64,000 bases of DNA from Litchfieldella anticariensis FP35 = DSM 16096 (GCF_000409775.1 NZ_KE332388.1:864777-928776), one strand, 5' to 3'; positions 44,030-53,833 are shown, counted from the stretch's first letter. Notes: generated from the sequence alone by a model not told the origin. Made by a program: numbers and translations.

Positions 44030-45266
44030 GCGTAGAGACAGTCAGCGAAAAACCAAGTTAACCCACAAGAAAAGGTTCGGCGTGTTGAGTTTGCTGACAG
44101 CCGTAATCGCTGCCTCATCCATTTTGGGTAACGATACGAATTGGGAGAGCGTCAGCAACGACTTTATGCAGGAAGACAGACCTTATGGGCCGGGAGATTT
44201 TCGGATTCGCAACGATCGGCTGCTTTCCATGAAGCTTACGAACCCTGAGGTAACAACAAAGCCTCAAGAAGAGCGCAGTGATCCGACCAAGGCTGAGTTT
44301 ACCGAACAGTGGATGTATAGCCCGGGTGAGACGGCCAACCGCCGCTCGGTGCGTATCCTGGATGGAAACCTGGATGGTGAGATCGCCCGGCGCTTCGAAG
44401 AGCCAGCCCAACGGTCCGACTGGTGGCTGGCACCGGACTGGAGCACCCTTTATCTAGCCACCGGCTGGTCGGATCGCACTACGGAGATGCCGTCTGGGCA
44501 GCGCTACCGCCCCGAACTCACCCAGCTGTTCAAGTCCACCGATCAGGGTCGAGAGTGGGAAAGACTCCGCTGGCCCGAAGACCAGAACATCACCTTTCTG
44601 CACTTTCTCGATGCCCAACGCGGCTATCTGATCGGCTGGGGGCCGAAGATCTGGCGTACCACGGATGGTGGTGAGCACTGGAACGAGTTGCCGGTACCCG
44701 AGGGTGCCCACAATCCCGAGGATCCCCGCGAGCAGTTCGATCTTGTGGCGCTAGGGGAAGACAACGTGCTACGCATGGCCTTTTACGACCACGCTGCCGA
44801 TGCAAGCCGGATCCATGCGCTGCCTTGGGGGGAGGACACCTCCCAGCAGGCCTTCACGATCCCCGGCCATACTGTGATGGATATCGCCGCCAATACCGAA
44901 GGCACTGTCTACGTGTTGAGCACCCAGGGAACCCCCTACTTCTCGCTCCCCTCGGAGGCACGCAACGCCCCTCGGCCGAGCGTCGTATGGTGCTGGAATG
45001 GAAGCACGTTGCAGCGGCTACATGAATTTCCACCCGAGCTGAAAGGCTATGCGCTGTACCTGACACCAAGTGAGGGTCTGCTGTTTGATGGTATCGATGA
45101 GTCCAGCCTGCTGGGCAACAACGTGACCGCCGTCAGCTACGACGGCGGTACGAGTTGGCAGGTCGAAGACGAGGGCCGCAGCGCACAAGGCGGCTATTAC
45201 GATACCCGCACCGGCACGCGTTGGCGGGTCTCGGGATATTCGCTCTATCAGCGGGAGATTCCGTGA
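44022..45266 (+). CDS. Probable beta-propeller (BNR/Asp-box-like) protein
   Basis: 414 aa from a GTG overlapping the previous stop by 8 nt, with GGGAATGAG upstream. A hydrophobic N-terminal segment (FGVLSLLTAVIAASSIL) looks like a signal or anchor. Asp-box-like repeats are seen: STDQGREWERL, TTDGGEHWNELPV and SYDGGTSWQVED, each followed by hydrophobic blades, as in YCF48/sialidase-type propellers. Function unknown; in this T6SS island it could be an immunity or accessory factor in the periplasm. Confidence 0.6.
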   Translation: MFKRRDSQRKTKLTHKKRFGVLSLLTAVIAASSILGNDTNWESVSNDFMQEDRPYGPGDFRIRNDRLLSMKLTNPEVTTKPQEERSDPTKAEFTEQWMYSPGETANRRSVRILDGNLDGEIARRFEEPAQRSDWWLAPDWSTLYLATGWSDRTTEMPSGQRYRPELTQLFKSTDQGREWERLRWPEDQNITFLHFLDAQRGYLIGWGPKIWRTTDGGEHWNELPVPEGAHNPEDPREQFDLVALGEDNVLRMAFYDHAADASRIHALPWGEDTSQQAFTIPGHTVMDIAANTEGTVYVLSTQGTPYFSLPSEARNAPRPSVVWCWNGSTLQRLHEFPPELKGYALYLTPSEGLLFDGIDESSLLGNNVTAVSYDGGTSWQVEDEGRSAQGGYYDTRTGTRWRVSGYSLYQREIP

Positions 45267-45282
45267 CCCAGCATAAGTACCG

Positions 45283-45714
45283 TTACTCCGGCAGTACGGC
45301 CACCGCTTCGACTTCGAACAGCATGCCATCGAGCGCTAGCCTGGGTACGGGGATCAGGGTGCAGGTCGGCTTCATTCCCTCTCCCAGTGCGGCTCCCAGC
45401 TCTTCGCCGAAGACATGCAGTTTCTCCTCGCTGTGATCGACCACCAGCACGCTCAGCTTGACCACATCCTGTGCCCTGGCCCCAGCTACGTGTAGCGCCG
45501 TCAACAGGTTCTGAAATGCTTGTTGAACCTGAACCCGAAAGTCCGGCGACAGTTCTCCCGCCTCGTTTTCACCTCCTTGCCCAGCGATGAACACGAGGCG
45601 AGCGTTGGGGGCAATCGATGCAACATGCGAATAGCCATTCGGGGCCGGATCGTACAGACCAGCGGGATTCATTAGCGTCATTAGTGACGAGCGATCTTGA
45701 GTGTGCGTATTCAT
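45283..45714 (-). CDS. RidA/YjgF-family protein
   Basis: 143 aa. The Rid fold is evident (IAGQGGENEAGELSPDFRVQVQQAFQNLLTAL; VVDHSEEKLHVF), ending in LFEVEAVAVLPE with the conserved glutamate. A canonical RidA arginine near residue 105 is not obvious in CTLIPVPRLAL, where an arginine sits three residues after the valine. RidA proteins hydrolyse reactive enamine/imine intermediates. GGAGTGAAGC precedes the ATG at 45714. It follows the MFS gene on the same strand by 16 nt and may be co-transcribed upstream of nothing else. Confidence 0.8.
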   Translation of the reverse strand: MNTHTQDRSSLMTLMNPAGLYDPAPNGYSHVASIAPNARLVFIAGQGGENEAGELSPDFRVQVQQAFQNLLTALHVAGARAQDVVKLSVLVVDHSEEKLHVFGEELGAALGEGMKPTCTLIPVPRLALDGMLFEVEAVAVLPE

Positions 45715-45730
45715 GCTTCACTCCTTGCGA

Positions 45731-46933
45731 TTAGCGATAAAAGTGGTTGAGAAAGTGCTCTTGCTTGGCCCGCAAGAGCCAGGGCATGACAAGCATGGAA
45801 AGCGCCAGGCACCCACCCAGAGTCATCACCCCGGATGACGTCAGGACATCGACCGTGCGACCGCCTAGCAGGGAACCAAGTGCGATGGACAGATTGAAGA
45901 TGGCGACGAAAAGTGCTGTAGCAGCTTCCGTGGTGTGAGGTGCCGTCTGAAGGATGTGGGTTTGCAGTGTGACGGCCAGACCACCGTAGGCGAGCCCCCA
46001 CAAGGCAAGCATGACTGCCGCCCCACTCAAGGACACACCGATCAGGGGCATGCCAAGCATCGTCAGCGCCATGACGGCGACGATGGCCAGCAAGGTACGG
46101 TTCGACGAGCGTGACGCCCAGGAACCGGCTAGAAAGTTGCCCACCACCCCGCATACACCGAACAGCAACAACAGAGCTCCCATGGTGTTGCCGACATTGT
46201 TCGTCACTTGCTCCAGGAATGGACGCACGAAGGTGAAGGCGGTGAAATGCCCGGCCACGACCAGCAGTGTGGCGAGCAACGCAACGCGCACGCCCGCGAT
46301 CCTGAACGGGAGGAACAAGGAGCTCAATGTGATCCTCTGATTCGCCGGTAGGGGAGGAAGGAAACACACCAGCGCCACGAACACGGTCGCGTTGAGCGCC
46401 GCGAGAGCTGCCAGTGCCACCCGCCAGGAGAACAGGTCGCCCACCAAGGTGCCAGCCGGTACCCCGACCACCGAGGCGACAGCGACGCCGCCGAAGATGA
46501 TAGCCGTCGCCCGGCCGACGAATCGTTCATCGACCAGCCTCACACCCAGCCCAGCCGCAACCGCCCAGAACCCGCCGATGCACACACCCACTAGCACGCG
46601 GGCAGCCAGCAGCATCACGAAGCTGGTGGCCAACGCCGACACCACATTGGCCACCAGCAGTAACGTCATCAACAGGCAGAGAAGATGGCGGCGATTCATC
46701 GTCCCGGCCGCCATGGTGACCAAAGGGGCTGACACCGCCGCTACCGCGCCTGGCATGGTGACCGCCAAGCCCGTCATGCCGTCGCTGACGCCTAGCGAGA
46801 CACTGATCGACGTCAACAGGCCGATAGGCAGAATCTCGGTAGTCACCAGCGAGAATATCCCTGTCGCGACTGCCACCACGGCGAACCAGGCGCTAGCGAA
46901 TGACTTGTCTGGCGTGGATGTTGCCGTCTCCAT
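45731..46933 (-). CDS. MFS transporter, DHA1-type exporter
   Basis: 400 aa, 12 predicted TM helices. The early VTTEILPIGLLTSISVSLGVS segment is typical of sugar-efflux/DHA1 exporters, and RVLVGVCIGGFWAVAAGLGVRLV corresponds to the motif region around TM4-5. Substrate unknown. GGAGGAAAC precedes the ATG at 46933. A 32-bp element just upstream matches one in front of the Rrf2 regulator gene, which suggests control by that regulator. Confidence 0.88.
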   Translation of the reverse strand: METATSTPDKSFASAWFAVVAVATGIFSLVTTEILPIGLLTSISVSLGVSDGMTGLAVTMPGAVAAVSAPLVTMAAGTMNRRHLLCLLMTLLLVANVVSALATSFVMLLAARVLVGVCIGGFWAVAAGLGVRLVDERFVGRATAIIFGGVAVASVVGVPAGTLVGDLFSWRVALAALAALNATVFVALVCFLPPLPANQRITLSSLFLPFRIAGVRVALLATLLVVAGHFTAFTFVRPFLEQVTNNVGNTMGALLLLFGVCGVVGNFLAGSWASRSSNRTLLAIVAVMALTMLGMPLIGVSLSGAAVMLALWGLAYGGLAVTLQTHILQTAPHTTEAATALFVAIFNLSIALGSLLGGRTVDVLTSSGVMTLGGCLALSMLVMPWLLRAKQEHFLNHFYR

Positions 46934-46944
46934 GTTTCCTCCCT

Positions 46945-46976
46945 TTATATAGATATTTTTTATCCAGATTATGAAT
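46945..46976 (-). promoter_or_regulatory. Candidate Rrf2 operator at the MFS promoter
   Basis: 32-bp segment with direct half-sites TATAGATA (46948) and TCCAGATT (46963), 15 nt apart. 24 of 32 positions match the element at 47553-47584, at the same orientation relative to its gene. Confidence 0.55.
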
Positions 46977-47069
46977 GCATGATTCCTACTGCTGAAAGCC
47001 ACGATTCGTTGGCATCGGGCACCGCCCAGCTTCTACGAATCGGCAAAGATTCTAATGGAGCAACTAGAC

Positions 47070-47540
47070 CTATGAAGCGAAGAAGTGCCGAGTGCTGTCC
47101 ACTGCCTTACGAGGTGCCGACGATGCCAGATCCGCCAGACTGGTCTTGGCCAGTTCCTTGCGCCACCCCCTTTCCGCTTCGTGCATGGCAGCCGCTATCG
47201 CGCAGGGTTGAAGAAAGTCGGATGCTGGAGCACTCGACCCCATGCCGCGTTGGCGTATCTCATTGCAACGAAAAGCATAGTCGCTGCCTTCGATGGCTAG
47301 TACGACATCGAGCAGTGAGATCTCCGTGGGGGGACGAGCAAGCCTGACCCCGCCTTTCTTTCCCGCACTCGAGACCAGAATACCTCCCCTCACCAACGCT
47401 TGAAGACACTTGCTCAGGTAGGGGGGCGGCAATTCGTACTGCGCAGCCAACCTGGCCGTGGGCACGGGCGTGCCCGCCTCCAGCCATGCCAGGGTGACAC
47501 AGCAATGCAATCCCCACTCGACACCTTCACTCATGCGCAT
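47070..47540 (-). CDS. Rrf2-family transcriptional regulator
   Basis: 156 aa. The N-terminal winged helix (VEWGLHCCVTLAWLEAGTPVPTARLAAQYELPPPYLSKCLQALVRGGIL) is typical. The three-cysteine iron-sulfur motif of IscR/NsrR is not complete: only two cysteines lie in the dimerisation region, so this may be a cluster-free member such as YwnA types. The ATG at 47540 follows AAGGTTGGCGCCG. Its own promoter and that of the downstream MFS gene share a 32-bp element. Confidence 0.85.
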   Translation of the reverse strand: MRMSEGVEWGLHCCVTLAWLEAGTPVPTARLAAQYELPPPYLSKCLQALVRGGILVSSAGKKGGVRLARPPTEISLLDVVLAIEGSDYAFRCNEIRQRGMGSSAPASDFLQPCAIAAAMHEAERGWRKELAKTSLADLASSAPRKAVDSTRHFFAS

Positions 47541-47552
47541 CGGCGCCAACCT

Positions 47553-47584
47553 TAATCTAGATAAATGATATCCAGATAATAAAT
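47553..47584 (-). promoter_or_regulatory. Candidate Rrf2 operator at its own promoter
   Basis: Half-sites TCTAGATA (47556) and TCCAGATA (47571) in direct order, 15 nt apart, matching the MFS element in spacing and in 24 of 32 bases. Suggests autoregulation. Confidence 0.55.
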
Positions 47585-47626
47585 ATCGGCAAAACGAACT
47601 GTCAACTCCCCGTTAACACAGGCCAC

Positions 47627-48787
47627 TCAAACGAACGCTTGCAATATCGCCAACAACCGCTCGATATCTCTGGCGTCGTTGTAGACGTGCGGCGAGATGC
47701 GCAGGGAATCGCCGCGCACGCTGACGAATACCTGTTCCTCCGCCAGCCGCTTGGGAAGCGCCTCGGGAATGCCGTCACCCGGCAATCGCACACCGATTAT
47801 GTGGCCGACGCGGTGATCGGCCGGTAGCAGCTCACACCCCATCGCCGTGGCTTCCTTGGCGATTTGCCCCGTGAGGCCAGTCAGCGTCGCCTGGACGCGC
47901 CCGACGCCCCAATCGAGCAGCTGCGAAAGCCCGGCGAAGGCCATCGGCGCGAGTACGAATTGCGGGTATTCCCCCATGTCGAAGCGCCGCGCCCCGGGTC
48001 GGTAGTCATCCACATAGTTGACCAGCGAGGCGAAATCCTCGGCCCCTGAACGTGCCAGCCAGGAAGCCTCCAGTGGCCGACCGGTCTCGCGCCACCGTGG
48101 GGCGGCGTAGAGATAGCCCAAGCCGTATGGGCCAAGCTGCCACTTGTAGCCGACCGAAACCAGGAAGTCCGGTTGGACGGCGGCAACGTCGATGGGGTAG
48201 GCACCTAATGACTGGCTGGCATCGACGACCAGGAAGGCGCCGACACTGCGGGCACGCTCCCCCACGCGTACGAGATCAATGAGTGCTCCATCGGTCCAGT
48301 GACAATTGGGCACGGTCACTATGGCGGTATCGTCATCGATGGCTTCCAGCACTGCCTCGGTCCATGCATCCAGCGGCTCTTTGAACACGATACGCATCTC
48401 CGCACCGCTCATCATCGCCCGCTCCCGCCAGGCGTAGTGGTTGGAGGGAAACTGCCCGTCCAGCAGCACGATGTTCTGCCCTTTCTTGAGCGGGACGTTC
48501 AACGCGGCAACAGCGATGCCATAACTCGCCGCGGGAATGAGCGCGACGCCGTCGGTATCGGCCCCCATGAGCCGTGCTGCAAGCGCTCTAAGCGCTTCCG
48601 CATCGGTAAACCAGTCCGCCGGGCTGATCTTCCAAGGTGCTTTCATGCGCTGAACGGCTTCGATACCGGCCTTGGTGACGGAATGCAGTTGTGGCGACAT
48701 GTTGGCGCAGTTGAGATAGGCGACCTCTTGTGGAAGATCGAACAGGTCGCGCTGGGGAGGGAACGGCTCAGGGATATGCGGGTTCAT
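47627..48787 (-). CDS. Class V aminotransferase-fold PLP enzyme
   Basis: 386 aa. Begins with YLNCANMSPQLHSVTKAGIEAV, carries the PLP-binding aspartate in FLVVDASQSLGAYP and the Schiff-base lysine in SVGYKWQLGPYGLGYLY. The family includes cysteine desulfurases, isopenicillin N epimerases and kynureninases; no desulfurase active-site cysteine loop is visible, so an epimerase or lyase role is more likely. The start at 48787 is supported by family length only; its ribosome site is weak. Confidence 0.8.
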   Translation of the reverse strand: MNPHIPEPFPPQRDLFDLPQEVAYLNCANMSPQLHSVTKAGIEAVQRMKAPWKISPADWFTDAEALRALAARLMGADTDGVALIPAASYGIAVAALNVPLKKGQNIVLLDGQFPSNHYAWRERAMMSGAEMRIVFKEPLDAWTEAVLEAIDDDTAIVTVPNCHWTDGALIDLVRVGERARSVGAFLVVDASQSLGAYPIDVAAVQPDFLVSVGYKWQLGPYGLGYLYAAPRWRETGRPLEASWLARSGAEDFASLVNYVDDYRPGARRFDMGEYPQFVLAPMAFAGLSQLLDWGVGRVQATLTGLTGQIAKEATAMGCELLPADHRVGHIIGVRLPGDGIPEALPKRLAEEQVFVSVRGDSLRISPHVYNDARDIERLLAILQAFV

Positions 48788-48879
48788 GGAAATTGACCAG
48801 GAGAGAGATGGTGGCGGCTGACGTCGCACGAGTATTTAAGCGTAGTTCAGTCAGCCCTTCTCCTGCGTCACGAGAATCG

Positions 48880-51177
48880 TCAGATCGCGACCATCGGCAG
48901 CTCGGGCAACAACTTATCCAACGTGACCGGAAATTCGCGTACGCGAACGCCGGTGGCGTTGTAGACGGCATTGGCAATCGCCGCACCGGCACCGCAGACA
49001 CCGAGCTCGCCAAGCCCCTTGGCGCCCAGTGGATTGGCCTTGTCGTCGTGTTCCTCGAGGAAGACCGCCTGCATGTCCTGCACGTCGCCATTGACGGGAA
49101 CATGGTATTCGGCCAGGTCGTGATTGACGAAATGTCCATGGCGCGAGTCGAGAACGCTCTCCTCCATCAGCGCCGCACCAATGCCCCAGGTCATGCCGCC
49201 GAGAATCTGCGATCGAGCGGTCTTGGCGTTGAGGATGCGGCCGGCGCCGATCACGGCCAGCATGCGCCGCATACGGATTTCACCCGTGTCGCAATCGACC
49301 GCTACCTCGGCGAAATGCGCACCGTAGGAGTGCTGGGAATAGGCCGCGTAGCTCTCGGTTTCCCGGACGGATGCCACCGTGCCTTCGGCGTCGATCCCTT
49401 CGGGAGCGATCCTGCGAATGAGATCGGCCAAGTTTTCCGAACGTTCACCGACCAGGACTTCACCGCCGACGAAACTCGCCTCGGCCAGATCCATGCCATA
49501 CAGCGGCGAGCTCTCGTTCGATCGCGCCGCTTCCAGGATTCGTGTCTTGAGGGCGGCGCAGGCGCGATGGATCGCAGAGCCGGTACTCGCCGCGCCCCAC
49601 GAACCGCCCGAACCGGAGGTACGTGGAAAGCGGCTGTCACCGAGCTCCACCGTAACGGCCGAGAGAGGCACGCCGAGGCTTTCCGCCGCGATCTGGGTCA
49701 GGATCGTATAGGTGCCGGTGCCGATATCGGTCATGTCGAGCTGGGCTGTCACCTGCCCATCGGCATCGATGGCGACTCGCGCTGTCGTGGCACCGATGTA
49801 GTTCGGCCGGATCGCCGCCGCCATGCCGTAGCCGATCAATTGGCGCCCTTCACGGATACACCCCGGCTGGGGATTGCGCCGCTCCCAGCCGAAGCGACGT
49901 GCCCCTTCTCGCATGCAGTCGACGAGGTTGCGCGTCGAGAACGGGACACCACGCTCCGGATCCTCGCTCGGCTCATTGCGAATCCGCAGTTCGATCGGGT
50001 CGAGACCGAGGCGCTCAGCGAGTTCGTCCATGGCGCATTCGAAGGCCAGCATGCCGGGCGCCTCGCCGGGGGAACGCATCCACTCGCCGCGATTGAGGTC
50101 GACGCCGACGAGACGATGACGGGTAAGACGATTCGGCGCGGCATACAGCGAGCGGGCAAAGACCGCTGTCTGTTCGCAGAACTCCTCGAAGCGGGAGGTC
50201 GCGGAATGGACATCATGTCCCATCGCGATGAGCCGCCCGTCCGGGTCCGCGCCGAGGCGTACCTGCTGGATCATCTCCGCACGATAGCCGGCATTGGCAA
50301 ACATCTGCTGCCGGGTCAGCGCGATCTTGACCGGGCGCGCCAAGACACGTGCCGCCAGCGCTGCCAGCACCGTATCGGCATGCACGATCAACTTAGAACC
50401 GAAGCCGCCGCCGATGAACGGACTCACGATTCGCACACGCTCGGGTGGCATACCCAGGGTATTGGCCAGCCCCGCCTGGTAGTTCGCCAAGGTCTGGGCG
50501 GAGGTATGGATCGTGACCTCGTCGCCGGACCACACAGCAAGCGTCGCGTGGGGTTCCATGGGATTGTGGTGTTCATAGGGTGTGCGGTAGGTCGCATCGA
50601 CCTTGACCGCAGCACGGGAGAAGGCGCCCATGAAATCGCCAACGGCACTGTCGGTCTCGAAGCCGGCATTGGTGCGTATCGGCGCATAGGCATCATCGAG
50701 ATGCGTGTGCAGGTCGAAAACACCCGATTCCCGTGCGTAGCGAACCTCGATCAAATCCGCCGCGGCACGCGCCGCCTCGAACGTTTCGGCGACCACGAGC
50801 GCCACCGGCTCGTCGTAGTAACGCACGCGGTCGTTGGCGAGCATGGGGCGGGCCCGCGTAAAGGCCTCCGGTACGGTGGGAGTCACCGAGGGGCCAAACG
50901 CCGTCTGGGCTGGCGCATTGCGGTGCGTCATGACGAACAACACCCCCGGCGCCCGCTCCGCCGCCGAGGTGTCGATCGCGGCGATACGCCCCCTGGCGAT
51001 GGCGGCACCGCGAATATAGCCGTAAGCCGGTGTGCCACCCAGCGTCTGCTCGTAGGCATAGGTGGCACGCCCGGCGACCTTGAGCGGGCCATCGACACGG
51101 TCGATCGGTTGGCCTATCGGCCTGTCATCGCCAGTGGAAGCACGGTTCCGCGAGGGCTGAGTCATGCTGTCTGCCAT
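48880..51177 (-). CDS. paoC: Molybdopterin-binding subunit of a periplasmic aldehyde oxidoreductase
   Basis: 765 aa, xanthine-dehydrogenase family large subunit resembling E. coli PaoC (YagR). The substrate/Mo channel motifs SPFIGGGFGSKL, RSPGEAPGMLAFECAMDELA and GSGGSWGAASTGSAI, and the C-terminal LGAKGLGELGVCGAGAAIANAVYNATG with the catalytic glutamate, are present. It bears no signal of its own; export would be by hitch-hiking on the Tat-dependent small subunit. Genes run paoA-paoB-paoC with gaps of 2 and 8 nt. The enzyme oxidises aldehydes, often aromatic, to acids. Confidence 0.9.
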   Translation of the reverse strand: MADSMTQPSRNRASTGDDRPIGQPIDRVDGPLKVAGRATYAYEQTLGGTPAYGYIRGAAIARGRIAAIDTSAAERAPGVLFVMTHRNAPAQTAFGPSVTPTVPEAFTRARPMLANDRVRYYDEPVALVVAETFEAARAAADLIEVRYARESGVFDLHTHLDDAYAPIRTNAGFETDSAVGDFMGAFSRAAVKVDATYRTPYEHHNPMEPHATLAVWSGDEVTIHTSAQTLANYQAGLANTLGMPPERVRIVSPFIGGGFGSKLIVHADTVLAALAARVLARPVKIALTRQQMFANAGYRAEMIQQVRLGADPDGRLIAMGHDVHSATSRFEEFCEQTAVFARSLYAAPNRLTRHRLVGVDLNRGEWMRSPGEAPGMLAFECAMDELAERLGLDPIELRIRNEPSEDPERGVPFSTRNLVDCMREGARRFGWERRNPQPGCIREGRQLIGYGMAAAIRPNYIGATTARVAIDADGQVTAQLDMTDIGTGTYTILTQIAAESLGVPLSAVTVELGDSRFPRTSGSGGSWGAASTGSAIHRACAALKTRILEAARSNESSPLYGMDLAEASFVGGEVLVGERSENLADLIRRIAPEGIDAEGTVASVRETESYAAYSQHSYGAHFAEVAVDCDTGEIRMRRMLAVIGAGRILNAKTARSQILGGMTWGIGAALMEESVLDSRHGHFVNHDLAEYHVPVNGDVQDMQAVFLEEHDDKANPLGAKGLGELGVCGAGAAIANAVYNATGVRVREFPVTLDKLLPELPMVAI

Positions 51178-51185
51178 GGGTTACC

Positions 51186-52172
51186 TCACACGAGTTCGCC
51201 AGCAGCGGCAAGCGTGTAGCGCAGCGTTCGCCTGGCCAACGGGATCTTGAAGTCGTTGCCGCCATAGCCTCGCGCCCCGGCGAGTGCAGCGTCGGCGGCT
51301 TGCGTATAGGTGCGCTCGGTCGCCGGGGCACCGGCCAGCGCCAGCTCCGCATTCACCGCCCGCCACGGCTTCGGCGCCACACCGCCCAAGGCAATCCGGG
51401 CGCTGCGGACCTGACCGTTACTCACCGCGACGATCGCCGCCACCGACACCAGCGCAAAGGCATAGGAAGCACGATCGCGCACCTTGCGGTAGATCTGTCG
51501 GCCTGCGGGCGGGGGCGGCAAGGTGACCGCCATGATCATTTCGCCGTGCTCGAGTGTCGTCTCGACATGGGGCTCGGCGCCCGGCAGGCGATGGAGTTCG
51601 GTGATCGGAATCGTGCGTGTGTCACCGGAAGGCGATAACGTCTCGACACGCGCCCCGAGTGCCGTCATGGCGACCGCCATATCGGAAGGGTGAACGGCAA
51701 TGCAGGCGTCGCTGCCGCCCAGCACGGCATGCATGCGGTTGAGGCCTTCGAGCGCGGCGCAACCGGAACCGGGCTCCCGCTTGTTGCAGGGCATGTTGCG
51801 GTCGTAGAAGTAATAACAGCGCGTACGCTGCAGCAGGTTGCCGGCGGTCGAGGCCTTGTTGCGGATCTGACCGGAAGCACCGGCAAGCAGTGCCTGTGCC
51901 AGGACCGGGTAGCGCGCCCGCACCCGCGGATCGGCGGCGAGATCGCTGTTGCGCACCTGGGCGCCGATACGTAGCCCACCCTCCTCCGCTGCCTCGATCC
52001 GGTCGAGCGGCAAACGGCTGATATCGATCACATCTGTCGGCCGCTCGATGCCGAGCTTCATGAGGTCGAGCAGGTTGGTGCCGCCACTGATGAACCTGGC
52101 CTGGGGATTGACGGCCACGGCGGCCACTGCCCGCCGTACCTCCTCGGCACGCTCATAACTGAACGGTTGCAT
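51186..52172 (-). CDS. paoB: FAD-binding subunit of the aldehyde oxidoreductase
   Basis: 328 aa, like E. coli PaoB (YagS). The FAD-binding [18 protein letters not shown] motif is near residue 28. A cysteine-rich insertion ([25 protein letters not shown]) matches the extra [4Fe-4S]-binding segment known in PaoB. GGAGGTGTGAGC precedes the ATG at 52172, which lies 2 nt after the small-subunit stop. Confidence 0.92.
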   Translation of the reverse strand: MQPFSYERAEEVRRAVAAVAVNPQARFISGGTNLLDLMKLGIERPTDVIDISRLPLDRIEAAEEGGLRIGAQVRNSDLAADPRVRARYPVLAQALLAGASGQIRNKASTAGNLLQRTRCYYFYDRNMPCNKREPGSGCAALEGLNRMHAVLGGSDACIAVHPSDMAVAMTALGARVETLSPSGDTRTIPITELHRLPGAEPHVETTLEHGEMIMAVTLPPPPAGRQIYRKVRDRASYAFALVSVAAIVAVSNGQVRSARIALGGVAPKPWRAVNAELALAGAPATERTYTQAADAALAGARGYGGNDFKIPLARRTLRYTLAAAGELV

Positions 52173-52174
52173 GC

Positions 52175-52852
52175 TCACACCTCCTCGGATGCATCGCGGA
52201 TCGCCGCCACGATGTTGGGATAGGCAGCACAACGGCAGATGTTGCCGCTCATGCGCTCGCGGATTTCGTCGTCAGTCAGCGCAACCGCTTTGGAGGAAAC
52301 GTCGGCACTCACATGACTCGACCAACCGGCGTCGACCTCCCCCAGCATTCCCACCGCCGAGCAGATCTGTCCCGGCGTGCAATAGCCGCACTGGAAGCCG
52401 TCGCGTGCCACGAAGGCGGCCTGCATCGGATGCAAGTCATCGCCCTTGGCAAGCCCTTCGATGGTGGTGATCTCGTCACCCTCGTGCATGATGGCCAGGG
52501 TCAAGCAGGCGTTGATCCGCCGCCCGTTCACCAGCACGGTACAGGCTCCGCATTGGCCGTGATCGCAGCCTTTTTTCGAGCCCGTCAGGTCGAGGTGATC
52601 GCGCAATGCATCGAGCAACGTCGTTCGTGGGTCGAGAGCAACGCTGAACTCGCGTGAATTGATGCGCAAAACGGTGGGAACGCTATCGACTGGGGCCGCA
52701 GTGCCCCCCACGGCAGCATCCGCAGCAGCCGACGCTACGGGCGTCTGCCCTTCCCGCAGCGGCAATCCCGTCACGAATAGGAAGCCGGCAGCCACCCCCG
52801 TCTTGAGAACGGTTCGGCGCGTCGGCCCGGTCTTGTCGTCTTGATCGGTCAT
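52175..52852 (-). CDS. paoA: [2Fe-2S] subunit of the aldehyde oxidoreductase, Tat-exported
   Basis: 225 aa, like E. coli PaoA (YagT). A twin-arginine signal ([19 protein letters not shown]) starts near residue 11 and exports the folded complex. Two [2Fe-2S] sites are seen: plant-type [21 protein letters not shown] and the helical CGYCTPGQI plus CRCAAYPNI. First gene of the operon; a long inverted repeat between it and the AraC gene could be the activator site. Confidence 0.93.
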   Translation of the reverse strand: MTDQDDKTGPTRRTVLKTGVAAGFLFVTGLPLREGQTPVASAAADAAVGGTAAPVDSVPTVLRINSREFSVALDPRTTLLDALRDHLDLTGSKKGCDHGQCGACTVLVNGRRINACLTLAIMHEGDEITTIEGLAKGDDLHPMQAAFVARDGFQCGYCTPGQICSAVGMLGEVDAGWSSHVSADVSSKAVALTDDEIRERMSGNICRCAAYPNIVAAIRDASEEV

Positions 52853-52864
52853 CGGATCGTCCTT

Positions 52865-52903
52865 GGCTTACCAAAACAGCACGTGGTTCGCTTTTGGCTA
52901 GCC
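52865..52903. promoter_or_regulatory. Candidate operator upstream of paoA
   Basis: GGCTTACCAAAA (52865-52876) and TTTTGGCTAGCC (52892-52903) form a 12-bp inverted repeat with two mismatched bases and a 15-nt spacer. It begins 13 nt before the paoA ATG, close enough to serve as an operator or overlap the promoter. Confidence 0.45.
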
Positions 52904-52948
52904 TAGGAGCGAATCCAACCGGGTTCTTTCAAGAAACCGGGAGAACTA

Positions 52949-53833
52949 TCAGGATTCGGGAAAGAATTGTGAGCGGTAGGCTTTCGGTGTCATGCCCTTG
53001 AGGCGCCGGAATGCTGAAGTGAAATGGCTCTGGCTCGAGAAGCCAAGTGCCAACGCCAGGTGGCCGATTGGCGTATCGGTGGTGGCCAGTAGCGTTTCGG
53101 CACGGGCGATACGCCGTTCGATGACATGGGCATACGGTGCCCGCCCCATTGCCGCCTTGAAGCGGCGCGCGAAGGTGTCGACCGGCATATTGGCGAGAGC
53201 TGCCAGGTCGGTGAGCGAAATATCGGCATCCATATGCGCCTCAATGAACTCGTTCACGCGTTCCAGCAATCGTCGATTGAGGGGCGCATGGCGCGAGACC
53301 GGCTTCGGATTGGTATCGAATGACACCATTCGCATGGCAGCGAGCGCGACCAGATGCTCGATATAGGCGGAGTCCGGCCTGACACCGGCTGCCACTTCCG
53401 CGCACAGGGAAGACAGCAGCGTGGCAATGACCGTATCGCGGCCGTTCACCATGGTGGGCAATTGCGACAACCGCTCGCATCCGGGAATCTGCACGGCAGG
53501 GTCGATCCACAGGGCGCAATAGATGAGATCGGCCTCGCGATACGCGCCCCAGCGTTCCGCGCCGGCGGGCACGAAGGTCAGTGCCCCGGGGCGGTCCTCG
53601 CCGTCATAAACACCCGAACCCTCGGCCCGAACGTGCGTGCGAGACGTTCGCCCCTTTTCCGTCAGAACGATGACATGGCGTGGCGCCGTCCAACGCAATT
53701 CCGCCTCGCCACACCCCCAGCGCCGATGGTCGAGCGTAATGCTCGAATCCGCCCATGATCCTCTATGCAGCACCTCGGAATGCGGGTCCCGTGCGCGCAC
53801 CTTGCCTTCGCCCCAAAGCGGTCGAATCGGCAT
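52949..53833 (-). CDS. AraC-family transcriptional regulator
   Basis: 294 aa. C-terminal double helix-turn-helix (FIEAHMDADISLTDLAALANM; APYAHVIERRIARAETLLATT; ALGFSSQSHFTSAFRRLKGMTP). The N-terminal cupin-like sensor (GALTFVPAGAERWGAYREADL) resembles those of regulators sensing aromatic or aldehyde compounds. It is 96 nt upstream of paoA on the same strand and probably regulates that operon in response to an aldehyde. Confidence 0.88.
   Translation of the reverse strand: MPIRPLWGEGKVRARDPHSEVLHRGSWADSSITLDHRRWGCGEAELRWTAPRHVIVLTEKGRTSRTHVRAEGSGVYDGEDRPGALTFVPAGAERWGAYREADLIYCALWIDPAVQIPGCERLSQLPTMVNGRDTVIATLLSSLCAEVAAGVRPDSAYIEHLVALAAMRMVSFDTNPKPVSRHAPLNRRLLERVNEFIEAHMDADISLTDLAALANMPVDTFARRFKAAMGRAPYAHVIERRIARAETLLATTDTPIGHLALALGFSSQSHFTSAFRRLKGMTPKAYRSQFFPES

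Noticed and set aside
48730-51219. An 829-codon open frame on the plus strand
   Set aside because: It is the exact antisense of paoC in a GC-rich gene, has no recognisable domain, and paoC has complete molybdopterin motifs.
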